DNA of 16,780 nt from a bacterium (GTDB lineage: Bacteria > SZUA-79 > Acidulodesulfobacterales > Acidulodesulfobacteraceae), in the NCBI GenBank assembly GCA_021781285.1, contig JAJXXD010000129.1, forward strand, positions 1 through 16,780, read 5' to 3'. A model generated the notes under the pieces. It ran no database searches. It saw nothing but the letters and a program-made list of their open reading frames with translations, and had not been told where the DNA came from. Shown here in pieces: positions 1 through 6,479 of this stretch (positions are counted from its first letter, which is position 1; each line of letters starts with the position of its first letter). The translations under genes and the position numbers were made by a program.

Positions 1-2
1 AA

Positions 3-794
3 AATAAAATACTTTCACTTCTTAAAAACATCCGCTTAAACGGCTTTAATTCAAAAGATATTGAAATAATAGATGCCGAAAACGATGCAAATGCCGCCTA
101 TATCGCCGTTAAACTTGCATCAGAGAAAAAAATAGATATAATAATAAAAGGGCATATTCATACGGATGTATTAATGCACCAGCTTCTCCATGCTGAAAAC
201 GGTTTAAGAACCAACAGGTTTGTTTCGCATATATTTTTGATGGAAATCAAAACCTATAAAAAATTAATATCCATAACCGATGCCGCAATTAACATTAATC
301 CGGATATTACGCAAAAAGCCCAAATACTTCAAAATGCGATAGACGTATGCATAATGCTCGGCATCAAGCGGCCTAAAGCCGCTATATTATCCGCCGTAGA
401 AACGGTAAATCCTAAAATAATTTCGACTTTAGATGCCGCAGTTATTTCTAAAATGGCGGAAAGAGGACAAATTACCGGAGGGATAGTGGACGGCCCGCTT
501 GCATTCGATAACGTAATCTCAAAAAAAGCGGCGGTTGAAAAAGGAATACAAAGCGAGGTATCCGGAGATGCCGATATAATCGTAGTGCCTAATATAGAAT
601 CCGGCAATATACTGTTTAAAGACCTGGAATATCTGGCAGGGGCGAAAGTCGCAGGGGTCGTCGTCGGACTTAAAATTCCGGTCGTGCTTACTTCAAGGTC
701 GGATAACGTCGAGGCAAGATTATATTCCGCCGCATTTGCGTCTATCGTTTCGGAGAATTATTCTAAATTTTTAGAGTACAAAGCCGGATTATAA
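3..794 (+). CDS. Phosphate acetyl/butyryltransferase family enzyme, 5' partial
   Basis: The reading frame is open from base 3, so the gene starts upstream of the window; 263 residues are visible, against about 300 in the family, so only the N-terminus is missing. The family (PTA_PTB) transfers an acyl group between CoA and phosphate (acyl-CoA + Pi to acyl-phosphate + CoA) in the cytoplasm. Visible signatures are KGHIHTDVLM (bases 149-178), which matches the family's KGxxHTD block, and GPLAFDNVIS, close to the usual GPLALDNA, in the C-terminal half. Sequence alone does not tell acetyl from butyryl/branched acyl specificity, and some members are fused to an enoyl-CoA hydratase-like N-terminal domain, which cannot be excluded here. 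The stop lies 22 bp before panB, in the same direction, so co-transcription is likely. The internal ATG at 174 is not the start, because conserved sequence lies upstream of it. Confidence 0.85.
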   Translation, partial: NKILSLLKNIRLNGFNSKDIEIIDAENDANAAYIAVKLASEKKIDIIIKGHIHTDVLMHQLLHAENGLRTNRFVSHIFLMEIKTYKKLISITDAAININPDITQKAQILQNAIDVCIMLGIKRPKAAILSAVETVNPKIISTLDAAVISKMAERGQITGGIVDGPLAFDNVISKKAAVEKGIQSEVSGDADIIVVPNIESGNILFKDLEYLAGAKVAGVVVGLKIPVVLTSRSDNVEARLYSAAFASIVSENYSKFLEYKAGL

Positions 795-816
795 AAAAAC
801 TTAAACCTTACTAATT

Positions 817-1614
817 ATGCCTAAAGGAATAGACGATTTTATTAAAATGAAACTAAACGGCGAAAAAATCGCAATGATAACCGCCTACGATTTTGTTCAG
901 GCTGGTATTGCGGGAGAAGCCGGCGTCGATATAGTTCTGGTCGGAGATTCTCTTGCGACTACCGTTCAGGGGAAAGATAATACTATAAGCGCTACCTTGG
1001 AAGAAATGATTTATCATGCAAAAATCGTTAAGAATGCTTTAAAAGACGTGTTTACCGCATGCGATATGCCTTTTATGTCTTATCAGGTAAATGCGGAACA
1101 GGCTTTAATGAATGCAGGCAGAATACTCAAAGAAAGCGGAGTCAACGCCGTTAAAACCGAGGGAGGAAAAGTTATCGCCGGTACCGTTAAAAGGCTGGTT
1201 GAGAACGGTATTCCCGTAATCGGGCATATAGGGCTTATGCCTCAATTTATTAACGTACTTGGCGGATATAAGGTTCAGGGCAAAATAGAACCGCAGATAG
1301 AAAAGCTTGTTGACGACGCTAAAGCCTTGGAGGATGCGGGCGCATTTATGATAGTATTAGAAGCAATGCCCGAAGAAGCGGCGTTAAGCGTTCAGAATAA
1401 TATAAAAATTCCCACAATCGGCATAGGCGCGGGGAGGTTTACCGACGGTCAGGTTTTGGTATTTTACGATGCCGTCGGAATGTTGGCTCAAAAGCCGCCT
1501 AAATTCGTCAAGAAGTTTGTAGATTCCCGTTCTATGCTAATCGACGGATTAAAAACATACAAAGAAGAAGTTAAAAGCGGAGCGTTTCCGGCTGAAGAAA
1601 ACATATACAAATAA
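817..1614 (+). CDS. panB: 3-methyl-2-oxobutanoate hydroxymethyltransferase (PanB)
   Basis: PanB makes ketopantoate from 2-oxoisovalerate and 5,10-methylene-tetrahydrofolate, the first committed step of pantothenate and CoA synthesis, in the cytoplasm. The protein is 265 residues, a normal full length, and is a (beta/alpha)8 barrel by family. Expected active-site positions are all present: Asp44 in LVGDSLA and Asp83 in ACDMPF for Mg2+ binding, Lys113 and Glu115 in VKTEGG, and the catalytic Glu182 in IVLEAMP. The GHIGLMPQ and TIGIGAG signatures are also intact. No good Shine-Dalgarno sequence precedes ATG 817, but homology begins right after it (MITAYDF at residues 20-26), so this start fits. 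The gene sits 22 bp after the acyltransferase and 18 bp before the nitroreductase; panC and panD are not nearby. Confidence 0.95.
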   Translation: MPKGIDDFIKMKLNGEKIAMITAYDFVQAGIAGEAGVDIVLVGDSLATTVQGKDNTISATLEEMIYHAKIVKNALKDVFTACDMPFMSYQVNAEQALMNAGRILKESGVNAVKTEGGKVIAGTVKRLVENGIPVIGHIGLMPQFINVLGGYKVQGKIEPQIEKLVDDAKALEDAGAFMIVLEAMPEEAALSVQNNIKIPTIGIGAGRFTDGQVLVFYDAVGMLAQKPPKFVKKFVDSRSMLIDGLKTYKEEVKSGAFPAEENIYK

Positions 1615-1632
1615 GAGGAAGGGGGCAAATAA

Positions 1633-2295
1633 ATGGAATTAACAGAATGTATTATGAATCGTTCTTCTAAAAGGGATTTTAAAAACATACCCGTACCTAA
1701 AGATTTGCTCATTAAATTAATCGAAACTTCTTCTCATGCCCCATCGTGGGCTAATTCTCAACCTTGGAAAGTTGCGGTTTCGACCGGAAAAACATCCGAG
1801 TTTATCAAAGGAAAAATTTATAAACTGGCGAGGGACGGCAGTCAAGGAAACCCTGATTTTCCTTTTCCGGAATTCTGGCCGGAGGAGCAGTCTAAAAATA
1901 TTTTCGAAACGGGAAAGCATAGATATGAATTTCTCGGCATTTCAAGGGACGACGAAGAGAAAAGGAGAGAAATATCGCTGAATAATTATCTTTTTTTTGG
2001 TTCGGAAACCGCAATTTTCGTATATATGAACGAGAAATTGGGGCACTGGTCCACTCTGGATTGCGGAATGTTTGTTCAAAATATTCTTTTGACCGCTCAC
2101 GATCTTGGATTGGGCGCTTGTCCGCAGGCTTATTTAGTCAGATATCCGGATATTTTAAGAGAAGCTTTTAATCTCGGAAACAGCGAAAAATTTCTTTTAG
2201 GCATTACGATAGGATATTATAAAAAGGAAAGTCCTATAAATAATATAAAAACGACAAGAACCGCGGTGGATAATATATTAAGATTTTATGAATAA
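1633..2295 (+). CDS. Nitroreductase-family FMN flavoprotein
   Basis: A 220-residue protein of the nitroreductase superfamily, whose members bind FMN as homodimers and reduce nitro compounds, quinones, enones or flavins with NAD(P)H. N-terminal NRSSKRDF (residues 9-16) is the FMN-phosphate-binding Arg-rich segment; SHAPSWANSQPWK (about 35-47) is the typical SxxNxQPW-type block; LGLGACPQAY near residue 165 is the usual C-terminal Gly-rich FMN contact. The start is supported by a strong ribosome binding site (GAGGAAGGGGG, about 1615-1625). It is probably the third gene of the panB run. The natural substrate cannot be read from the sequence, and the link with CoA metabolism is only positional. 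Confidence 0.9.
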   Translation: MELTECIMNRSSKRDFKNIPVPKDLLIKLIETSSHAPSWANSQPWKVAVSTGKTSEFIKGKIYKLARDGSQGNPDFPFPEFWPEEQSKNIFETGKHRYEFLGISRDDEEKRREISLNNYLFFGSETAIFVYMNEKLGHWSTLDCGMFVQNILLTAHDLGLGACPQAYLVRYPDILREAFNLGNSEKFLLGITIGYYKKESPINNIKTTRTAVDNILRFYE

Positions 2296-2321
2296 TTATA
2301 TTTATAACTTGGGAGGTATCT

Positions 2322-2666
2322 ATGAATTACATTTCTTATTTTAAAATTAAAGGAACCTTAAAAAATGATTCGAAATACCCTGCGCTTTCCCTTATCGCAT
2401 TTATTTTAAAAATTATCGCCATAATTTATCTTGTAGTGGGTTTAATCGGCACTTTAATTATGTCGTTTGTATGGGCGGACGAGGCGGGAAAAATGGCGGA
2501 AATGTTCGGGGCGGGCAGATTTAATTTCGGGTCTGCGCTTTCGTCGTTTTTCTTCTCTTTGTTCGGCGGTATTATAGTGACGATATTGGTATTTTTATTG
2601 ATATGGGCTTATGCCGAACTTATTTCAGTTCTTATGGATATAGAGAGCAATACGTCGCAAAAATAG
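2322..2666 (+). CDS. Small two-helix membrane protein of unknown function
   Basis: A 114-residue hypothetical protein with two clear hydrophobic segments, about residues 21-48 and 71-99, separated by a short charged stretch (WADEAGKMAEMFG) and followed by AELISVLMDIESNT. That C-terminal pattern, an aromatic/Ala helix running into a conserved acidic tail, is common in small uncharacterised inner-membrane proteins. A good ribosome binding site (GGGAGG, about 2310-2315) precedes ATG 2322. It is 26 bp downstream of the nitroreductase and is the last gene of the chromosomal run. There are no catalytic motifs and I do not recognise a named family. Confidence 0.75.
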   Translation: MNYISYFKIKGTLKNDSKYPALSLIAFILKIIAIIYLVVGLIGTLIMSFVWADEAGKMAEMFGAGRFNFGSALSSFFFSLFGGIIVTILVFLLIWAYAELISVLMDIESNTSQK

Positions 2667-2704
2667 GGCAACGCTGTTTATTAAATTTAATTATAATATA
2701 ATCG

Positions 2705-2781
2705 TGGTGCCCCCGACCGGAATCGAACCGATGACCAAAGGTTTAGGAAACCTCTGCTCTATCCTACTGAGCTACGGGGGC
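2705..2781 (-). tRNA. tRNA-Arg (anticodon CCT)
   Basis: Read on the minus strand the sequence folds as a standard cloverleaf: acceptor GCCCCCG pairs with CGGGGGC, the D-arm contains AGCTC...GAGC, and the T-loop is GGTTCGATTCC. The anticodon loop TTCCTAA sits on a 5-bp stem, giving anticodon CCT, which reads AGG. The CCA end is encoded (2705-2707). It is divergent from the tRNA-Arg(ACG) gene. Confidence 0.96.
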
Positions 2782-2952
2782 AGGTAAAAAAGCGAATGAT
2801 GCAAAGCGGCAAAAAATGATTATTTAATTTGCGTTATGCCGAACTATTATATATAATTAATAATATAAAATCAATTATAAAGTAAGTAATAACAAGCACG
2901 CTAACGATATAACCGCCTTAACCTCGATTTTTGCCATATTGCAAATCTATAA

Positions 2953-3029
2953 GCGCCCATAGCTCAGCTGGATAGAGCGTCAGACTACGAATCTGCAGGC
3001 CGGGGGTTCGACTCCCTCTGGGCGCACCA
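2953..3029 (+). tRNA. tRNA-Arg (anticodon ACG), integration target
   Basis: Acceptor GCGCCCA pairs with TGGGCGC, the D-arm is GCTC...GAGC, the anticodon loop is CTACGAA giving anticodon ACG (read as ICG, decoding CGU/CGC/CGA), and the T-arm is GGGGG-TTCGACT-CCCTC. The CCA is encoded (3027-3029). The outermost anticodon-stem pair (T27/C43) is a mismatch, otherwise it is regular. An integrase gene starts 138 bp after the CCA end in the same direction, so this gene is the likely chromosomal attachment site. Confidence 0.96.
2985..3029 (+). other. Probable attachment site core (attL) in the tRNA 3' half
   Basis: Tyrosine integrases next to tRNA genes usually recombine within the anticodon to T-arm/3' end and leave the tRNA intact. 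The direction and closeness of the integrase at 3167 support such a site here. The matching direct repeat (attR) was not found elsewhere in the window, so exact limits are not defined. Confidence 0.45.
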
Positions 3030-3070
3030 CTATAAACCGCAGTAAATAAGCCGTTCTGTTAATTTTCTTC

Positions 3071-3100
3071 TTGACGCCGATATGAATTAAAATGTAAAAT
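3071..3100 (+). promoter_or_regulatory. Candidate sigma-70-type promoter of the integrase gene
   Basis: TTGACG (3071-3076) and TAAAAT (3095-3100), each one base from consensus, are separated by 18 bp and lie about 67 bp upstream of the integrase ATG. Confidence 0.4.
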
Positions 3101-3132
3101 TATGTATGAAAATGAGGCAAAATGTAAAAATT
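3089..3132. repeat. Direct repeat AAAATGTAAAA(A)TT, possible integrase arm site
   Basis: Two near-identical copies, 3089-3101 and 3119-3132, lie 30 bp apart (about three helical turns) between the tRNA and the integrase start. Arm-type binding sites of tyrosine integrases, or autoregulatory sites overlapping the -10 box, would look like this. AT-rich coincidence is also possible. Confidence 0.35.
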
Positions 3133-3166
3133 TTCCTACCTATTTACTACTGTAACGAGGTGAAAA

Positions 3167-4210
3167 ATGGCTTCGATATACCGCAAGAAAGATAACGATG
3201 TCTGGTATTACTGTATAACACATGAAGGGAAGAAATACCAAGGAACCACTAAAACTACTGATAAGCAGTCCGCAAAATTAATCGCAGAGGCAAAACAAAC
3301 CGATATAGCAAGGGAAAAGAACGATCTGCCCGCTTTAAAAAAGACGGTAGTAAACTTTACTACCGCATGGGAAAAATATATTAAGAGCCTTCCTAACGGC
3401 AAGGAAACTATTAGAAATAAACTATTAGCCTATACCCATTTTAAGCCGCTCTGGAACAGGAATATAGCCGAAATAACAATCCAGGATATAGAGCATTATC
3501 AACTGCAAAGAAAATTAGAAGTGATAGAAATGCCGAAAAATGCGGGAAAGCGGGAGCAGGATATAAATTTCAGGTGGGTAAATCTTGAAATAGCCACATT
3601 ACGGCATTTTTTTAATTACTGTATTAAGAGTGGATATGCCGAAAAAAATCCCGCGGCAGGAATTAAAAAACTTAACGAACTTTCCCGTCTAAAAACCTTA
3701 TCCGACGATGACATCCAAAAGCTCGTCGCAGGAGCGACTAATAAACTAACCCGGGATTTAATTACTTTTTTAATCTATACCGGCTGTCGGAAAGGGGAAG
3801 CCTTAAATCTTAAATGGGACGACGTCGATTTAAAGAACGGAATTATCGCTATAAAAGGAACCAAGACGAAGTATGATAGATACATTCCGATTTCGGAAGC
3901 CCTGAGAGGCGTTTTAGAGAGGATTGAAAGGAACCAAGATAGTTTCTACGTATTTAATAACAACGGGGCTAAAATTGGTGATTTTAAACGTTCATTCCAT
4001 ACCGCCTGCCGAAATGCCGGATTAAAAGACTTACGTATCCACGACCTAAGGCACGTATTCGCAAGCAAAATGGTTATGAACGGCACGAGCCTGTATATCA
4101 CGGGGGAACTTCTGGGACACAGGACGACGCAGATGACGAAGAGGTATTCTCATTTGGTTCCGGATACGTTAAAGAAAGCCGTGGATGAGGTCTGGGGAAA
4201 AGAAAGATAA
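3167..4210 (+). CDS. Tyrosine recombinase / integrase
   Basis: A 347-residue phage-type integrase that would carry out site-specific recombination of the element at tRNA-Arg. Domains: a short N-terminal arm-binding-like region (residues 1-55), a SAM-like core-binding domain (about 60-165) and a catalytic domain (about 175-340). The catalytic set is complete: Arg208 in TGCRKGE, a Lys in the TKTKYDR beta-hairpin, His292 and Arg295 in HDLRH, His318 in LGHRTTQ and the Tyr327 nucleophile in TKRYSH, nine residues after His318 as expected. A GAGGTG ribosome binding site precedes the ATG. It is transcribed away from the tRNA, the usual orientation for a tRNA-targeting integrase. Nothing suggests inactivation. 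Confidence 0.95.
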   Translation: MASIYRKKDNDVWYYCITHEGKKYQGTTKTTDKQSAKLIAEAKQTDIAREKNDLPALKKTVVNFTTAWEKYIKSLPNGKETIRNKLLAYTHFKPLWNRNIAEITIQDIEHYQLQRKLEVIEMPKNAGKREQDINFRWVNLEIATLRHFFNYCIKSGYAEKNPAAGIKKLNELSRLKTLSDDDIQKLVAGATNKLTRDLITFLIYTGCRKGEALNLKWDDVDLKNGIIAIKGTKTKYDRYIPISEALRGVLERIERNQDSFYVFNNNGAKIGDFKRSFHTACRNAGLKDLRIHDLRHVFASKMVMNGTSLYITGELLGHRTTQMTKRYSHLVPDTLKKAVDEVWGKER

Positions 4211-4216
4211 ACTTAT

Positions 4217-4261
4217 CTTAATAATATTAAGATACCAGAATGGAATCTCAATATTATTAAG
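4217..4261. repeat. AT-rich 12-bp inverted repeat between integrase and ORF6N gene
   Basis: CTTAATAATATT (4217-4228) is the exact reverse complement of AATATTATTAAG (4250-4261), with a 21-nt loop. The left arm also lies in a second perfect palindrome, TATCTTAATA-A-TATTAAGATA (about 4214-4234), so two competing hairpins are possible. It may end integrase transcription or act as an operator. There is no T-run after it, so a classical terminator is not supported. Confidence 0.5.
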
Positions 4262-4268
4262 AAACTTC

Positions 4269-4289
4269 AAGGTCACAAATTGTGATCTT
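4269..4289. promoter_or_regulatory. Palindrome TCACAAATTGTGA upstream of the ORF6N gene (candidate operator)
   Basis: The core TCACAA-A-TTGTGA (4273-4285) is a perfect odd-length palindrome. Arms extend to AAGGTCACAA / TTGTGATCTT with one mismatch. It lies 19 bp before the ATG and directly abuts the ribosome binding region. The same core recurs just after the gene at 4868-4880, which suggests a site bound by the encoded protein or by a common regulator. Confidence 0.5.
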
Positions 4290-4304
4290 AAATCGGAGGA
4301 CTTT

Positions 4305-4847
4305 ATGAGCCAGGTATTAAAGCTTGAAACCGTCCAGGACAAGATAATAGACGTCCGGAGAGAAAAAGTTATCTTAGACAGTGATGTTGCCATGCTATAC
4401 GGCGTTGAAACAAGGGAAATTAATCAGGCTGTCAAAAATAATCCTGAAAAGTTTCCGGTAAATTATATCTTTGAACTTACCAAAAACGAATGGAATGGAT
4501 TGAAATCAAAATTTTTGACTTCAATAAAAGGCGGTAAAGTAAAGCTCCCGACCGCCTTTACCGAAAAAGGCCTCTATATGCTAGCCACCATAATCAAAAG
4601 CCCTAAGGCGGTCCAGACCACCCTGGATATCATAGAGACTTACGCTAAAATTAGAGACCTTTCCATGAGCATATCGAGGCTGCCGGCCGCCGATAAAGCC
4701 GAGCAGAAAACTATAATGGAAAAGACCGCTAATGTTCTTGGAGATATCCTCGACGGTGCCCTGGAGACGACCGGCAGCGAAACCACCCTCGAACTTAACC
4801 TTGCCGTCATAAAGGTAAAACACACGGTTAAGAAGGGAAGGAAATAG
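4305..4847 (+). CDS. ORF6N-domain DNA-binding protein
   Basis: A 180-residue protein with an ORF6N domain over about residues 10-120; the signatures are VILDSDVAMLYGVETREIN, FPVNYIFELT and AFTEKGLYMLAT. ORF6N domains are phage- and plasmid-associated DNA-binding domains, often fused to KilA-N-like or BRO-like modules; their exact function is mostly unknown. The C-terminal ~60 residues are helical and charged (ADKAEQKTIMEKTANVLGDI) with a basic tail (VKKGRK), and carry no second recognised domain. The start at 4305 is chosen over the upstream in-frame ATG at 4185 because GGAGG (4296-4300) precedes it, homology begins after it, and the upstream ATG overlaps the integrase and would run through the palindromes. 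The gene is bracketed by two copies of TCACAAWTTGTGA. A regulator acting on its own gene is a reasonable inference, not shown. Confidence 0.85.
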   Translation: MSQVLKLETVQDKIIDVRREKVILDSDVAMLYGVETREINQAVKNNPEKFPVNYIFELTKNEWNGLKSKFLTSIKGGKVKLPTAFTEKGLYMLATIIKSPKAVQTTLDIIETYAKIRDLSMSISRLPAADKAEQKTIMEKTANVLGDILDGALETTGSETTLELNLAVIKVKHTVKKGRK

Positions 4848-4851
4848 GTGG

Positions 4852-4908
4852 GGGAATTTCAGGGGTATCACAATTTGTGACATCCTCCGGAAGCTCGTTG
4901 AAATTCCC
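4852..4908. repeat. Nested inverted repeat after the ORF6N gene, enclosing TCACAATTTGTGA
   Basis: GGGAATTTCA (4852-4861) and TGAAATTCCC (4899-4908) are perfect 10-bp arms. Inside them lies TCACAA-T-TTGTGA (4868-4880), the same odd palindrome as upstream of the gene. The result is a hairpin inside a hairpin with an asymmetric 18-nt spacer, starting 4 bp after the stop codon. It could act as a transcription end or a second binding site. Confidence 0.6.
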
Positions 4909-4954
4909 TAAAACCATAACGGCGTTTACCGGGCAGGAGGCCGTGTCTTTCAGT

Positions 4955-4989
4955 GGTTTTTGCAAAAATAATATATATATTTAAAAACC
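4955..4989. repeat. Inverted repeat GGTTTTT / AAAAACC around an AT stretch
   Basis: GGTTTTT (4955-4961) and AAAAACC (4983-4989) flank an AT-only stretch containing ATATATATAT. It lies in the 4848-5065 gap, where no gene is visible. It may be a weak hairpin or melting region. Confidence 0.35.
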
Positions 4990-5067
4990 GCTATCAACCT
5001 TGAAATAAGCATTATTTGAAGACATAGAAATGCCGGGACATTTTATTTTAGCATTAAAATAATAAGG

Positions 5068-5093
5068 GTACTGTCAACTTTTTTGTGTAAATT
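5068..5093 (+). repeat. Left terminal inverted repeat of the IS256-family element
   Basis: 26 bp ending TTGTGTAAATT, paired with 6751-6776. The inner 11 bp are identical and the outer part diverges at 6 positions. Confidence 0.75.
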
Positions 5094-5237
5094 TCTTATA
5101 AAAAGGCAAATTAGGCTGCACCTTCCCAACAATGTTATGCGTCCAAGCCGCTTCCATTCTTATAGATATAAATGCCAGTAGATTATAAGAGCTGTTTTCT
5201 CCTGCAAGTATTTCCATAGATTTAGTCCTTCTTTTAC

Positions 5238-5288
5238 ATATTCTTCTGCTGAAAAAGGCATGCCTTTTCAAAACACGTAGAAGAATAT
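5238..5288. repeat. Hairpin element G2 (GGCATGC core) inside the transposase
   Basis: Outer arms ATATTCTTCT (5238-5247) and AGAAGAATAT (5279-5288) are perfect. The inner near-palindrome TGAAAA-AGGCATGCC-TTTTCA spans 5250-5270, and an 8-nt spacer lies on one side only. The insert splits TTNIIERLNK from KRRTKSMEI and shifts the frame. Confidence 0.7.
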
Positions 5289-5348
5289 ATTTTATTCAGC
5301 CTTTCTATTATGTTTGTGGTCATTAAGGATATCCGGTCTTCCTCGGAT

Positions 5349-5393
5349 ACTCCGGCAGACACAAAAGCCAAAGGCTTTTGTGTCTGCCGGAGT
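5349..5393. repeat. Hairpin element A: perfect 21-bp palindrome arms, 3-nt loop
   Basis: The arm 5349-5369, starting ACTCCGGCAGACAC, is the exact reverse complement of 5373-5393, with loop AAA. The left half matches the family of elements B-E, but the right half is a perfect mirror copy rather than the degenerate right half of the others. It lies between LSLTFFN-type and SEEDRISL-type transposase blocks and shifts the frame. Confidence 0.85.
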
Positions 5394-5446
5394 GTTAAAG
5401 AATGTCAATGAGGAATCTATTGAATTAGACAATGATTTAAAGGCAG

Positions 5447-5481
5447 ACGATATAAACGCATGCCGTTTATGACATTATCGT
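5447..5481. repeat. Hairpin element G4 (GCATGCC core)
   Basis: Outer arms ACGATA (5447-5452) and TATCGT (5476-5481) enclose the inner palindrome ATAAAC-GCATGCC-GTTTAT (5452-5470), with a one-sided spacer GACAT. It separates KNKYDNV from LSNSID in the transposase and shifts the frame. Confidence 0.6.
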
Positions 5482-5599
5482 ATTTATTCTTAAATTCCTT
5501 AAAAAATTCCATTGCTTTATCTTTTGACGAGGCATAGAATATTGACCTTAAATCGTCGGCAACTTCTTTTTTGTGCTTTAAAGGCACTTTCGAAATGAC

Positions 5600-5650
5600 C
5601 ACTCCGGCATACATAAAGCCGTTGGCCTTTATAAACATCTGCCTTCGTAT
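5600..5650 (-). repeat. Hairpin element B (ACTCCGG family, 51 bp)
   Basis: Left half CACTCCGGCATACATAAAG, right half CTTTATAAACATCTGCC and end TTCGTAT. It falls between CQVHVAN and VISKVPLKHKKEV, which are contiguous in intact IS256 transposases, and shifts the frame. Confidence 0.8.
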
Positions 5651-6022
5651 TTGCAACGTGAACCTGACACCTTTGAACCTCGGCGTTGTAAAATTCTTCT
5701 TTAAATACCTTTTCTAATCCGGCAAGCCCGTCCATTATGCTAAAGTCTTACGGAAGAGCCGTTTAATCCCCTTCTTTTAAGGTCTTTAAAGAACTGCCGC
5801 CATGAAGAGGCGGATTCCTTATCCCCGGACTGAAATCCTAAGACCGAGCGGCAGCCGTTAATATCCACGCCTATGACGACGAGCACGGGAACAGTCTGTA
5901 TTTTCTTAATTCGCATGGAAAAATTAACACCATCTAAATAGATATATTTTATATTCTCTGCGGATAAGTCTCTGTTTCTCCATTTTTCAACGGCAGAGAT
6001 TAATTCTTTGTTGGCGTTAGAA

Positions 6023-6072
6023 CACTCCGGCAGGCACAAAGACTCTATCTTTGTAAACGCCTGCCTCCGTAT
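6023..6072 (-). repeat. Hairpin element C (ACTCCGG family, 50 bp), read through in frame
   Basis: Left half CACTCCGGCAGGCACAAAG, right half CTTTGTAAACGCCTGCC and end TCCGTAT. It contributes the residues IRRQAFTKIESLCLPEC between RRLSPQ and SNANKELI without shifting the frame. Confidence 0.85.
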
Positions 6073-6123
6073 CTGCGGCGATAACCTTCTTCCTATAAGC
6101 TTATTAGATAAAAGGGATAAGAT

Positions 6124-6172
6124 ATCTTTGCCTGCAAGATTGTTAACGCATGCCGTTAACGCAGGCAAAGAT
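6124..6172. repeat. Hairpin element G3 (GCATGCC core), read through in frame
   Basis: Perfect 12-bp outer arms ATCTTTGCCTGC (6124-6135) and GCAGGCAAAGAT (6161-6172); inner palindrome GTTAAC-GCATGCC-GTTAAC (6142-6160); a 6-nt spacer on the left side only. It interrupts MYLTGIST and LSLLSNKLIG of the transposase but keeps the frame. Confidence 0.75.
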
Positions 6173-6219
6173 GGGGTGGATATACCGGTTAGATACATTA
6201 CGTCAAATCTTCTTTAATG

Positions 6220-6269
6220 CACTCCGGCAGGCATAAAGGCTTCGCCTTTATAATCGCCTGCTTGCGTAT
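6220..6269 (-). repeat. Hairpin element D (ACTCCGG family, 50 bp)
   Basis: Left half CACTCCGGCAGGCATAAAG, loop around CTTCG, right half CCTTTATAATCGCCTGC and end TTGCGTAT. It lies between FQRYE and the MYLTGIST block and shifts the frame, producing a stop soon after. Confidence 0.85.
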
Positions 6270-6479
6270 TTCGTATCTTTGAAAGCGGGGAAGGGCTTTA
6301 GGTTTATAGGTTCCCTTCCTATCCCTTGGAACGGTAATATTAGTATCCCCGACGGATTTCATACAGAATCTGCGGTTATAAGAACCGTTGCGGTAGTTGG
6401 GGTCGTCTTCGGCAGAGCGTTCGTATCTATCTCTTTTGAGATGGTCTTTAAGCTCAAGGTCTAAAAGACCGGAGATGTA

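Noticed and set aside
329..607. Minus-strand frame inside the acyltransferase, and similar antisense frames in panB, the nitroreductase and the RND gene
   Set aside because: They are shadows of strongly supported genes, with no motifs of their own.
4185..4304. Upstream start for the ORF6N gene
   Set aside because: It overlaps the integrase, lacks a ribosome binding site and reads through the inverted repeats; 4305 has GGAGG.
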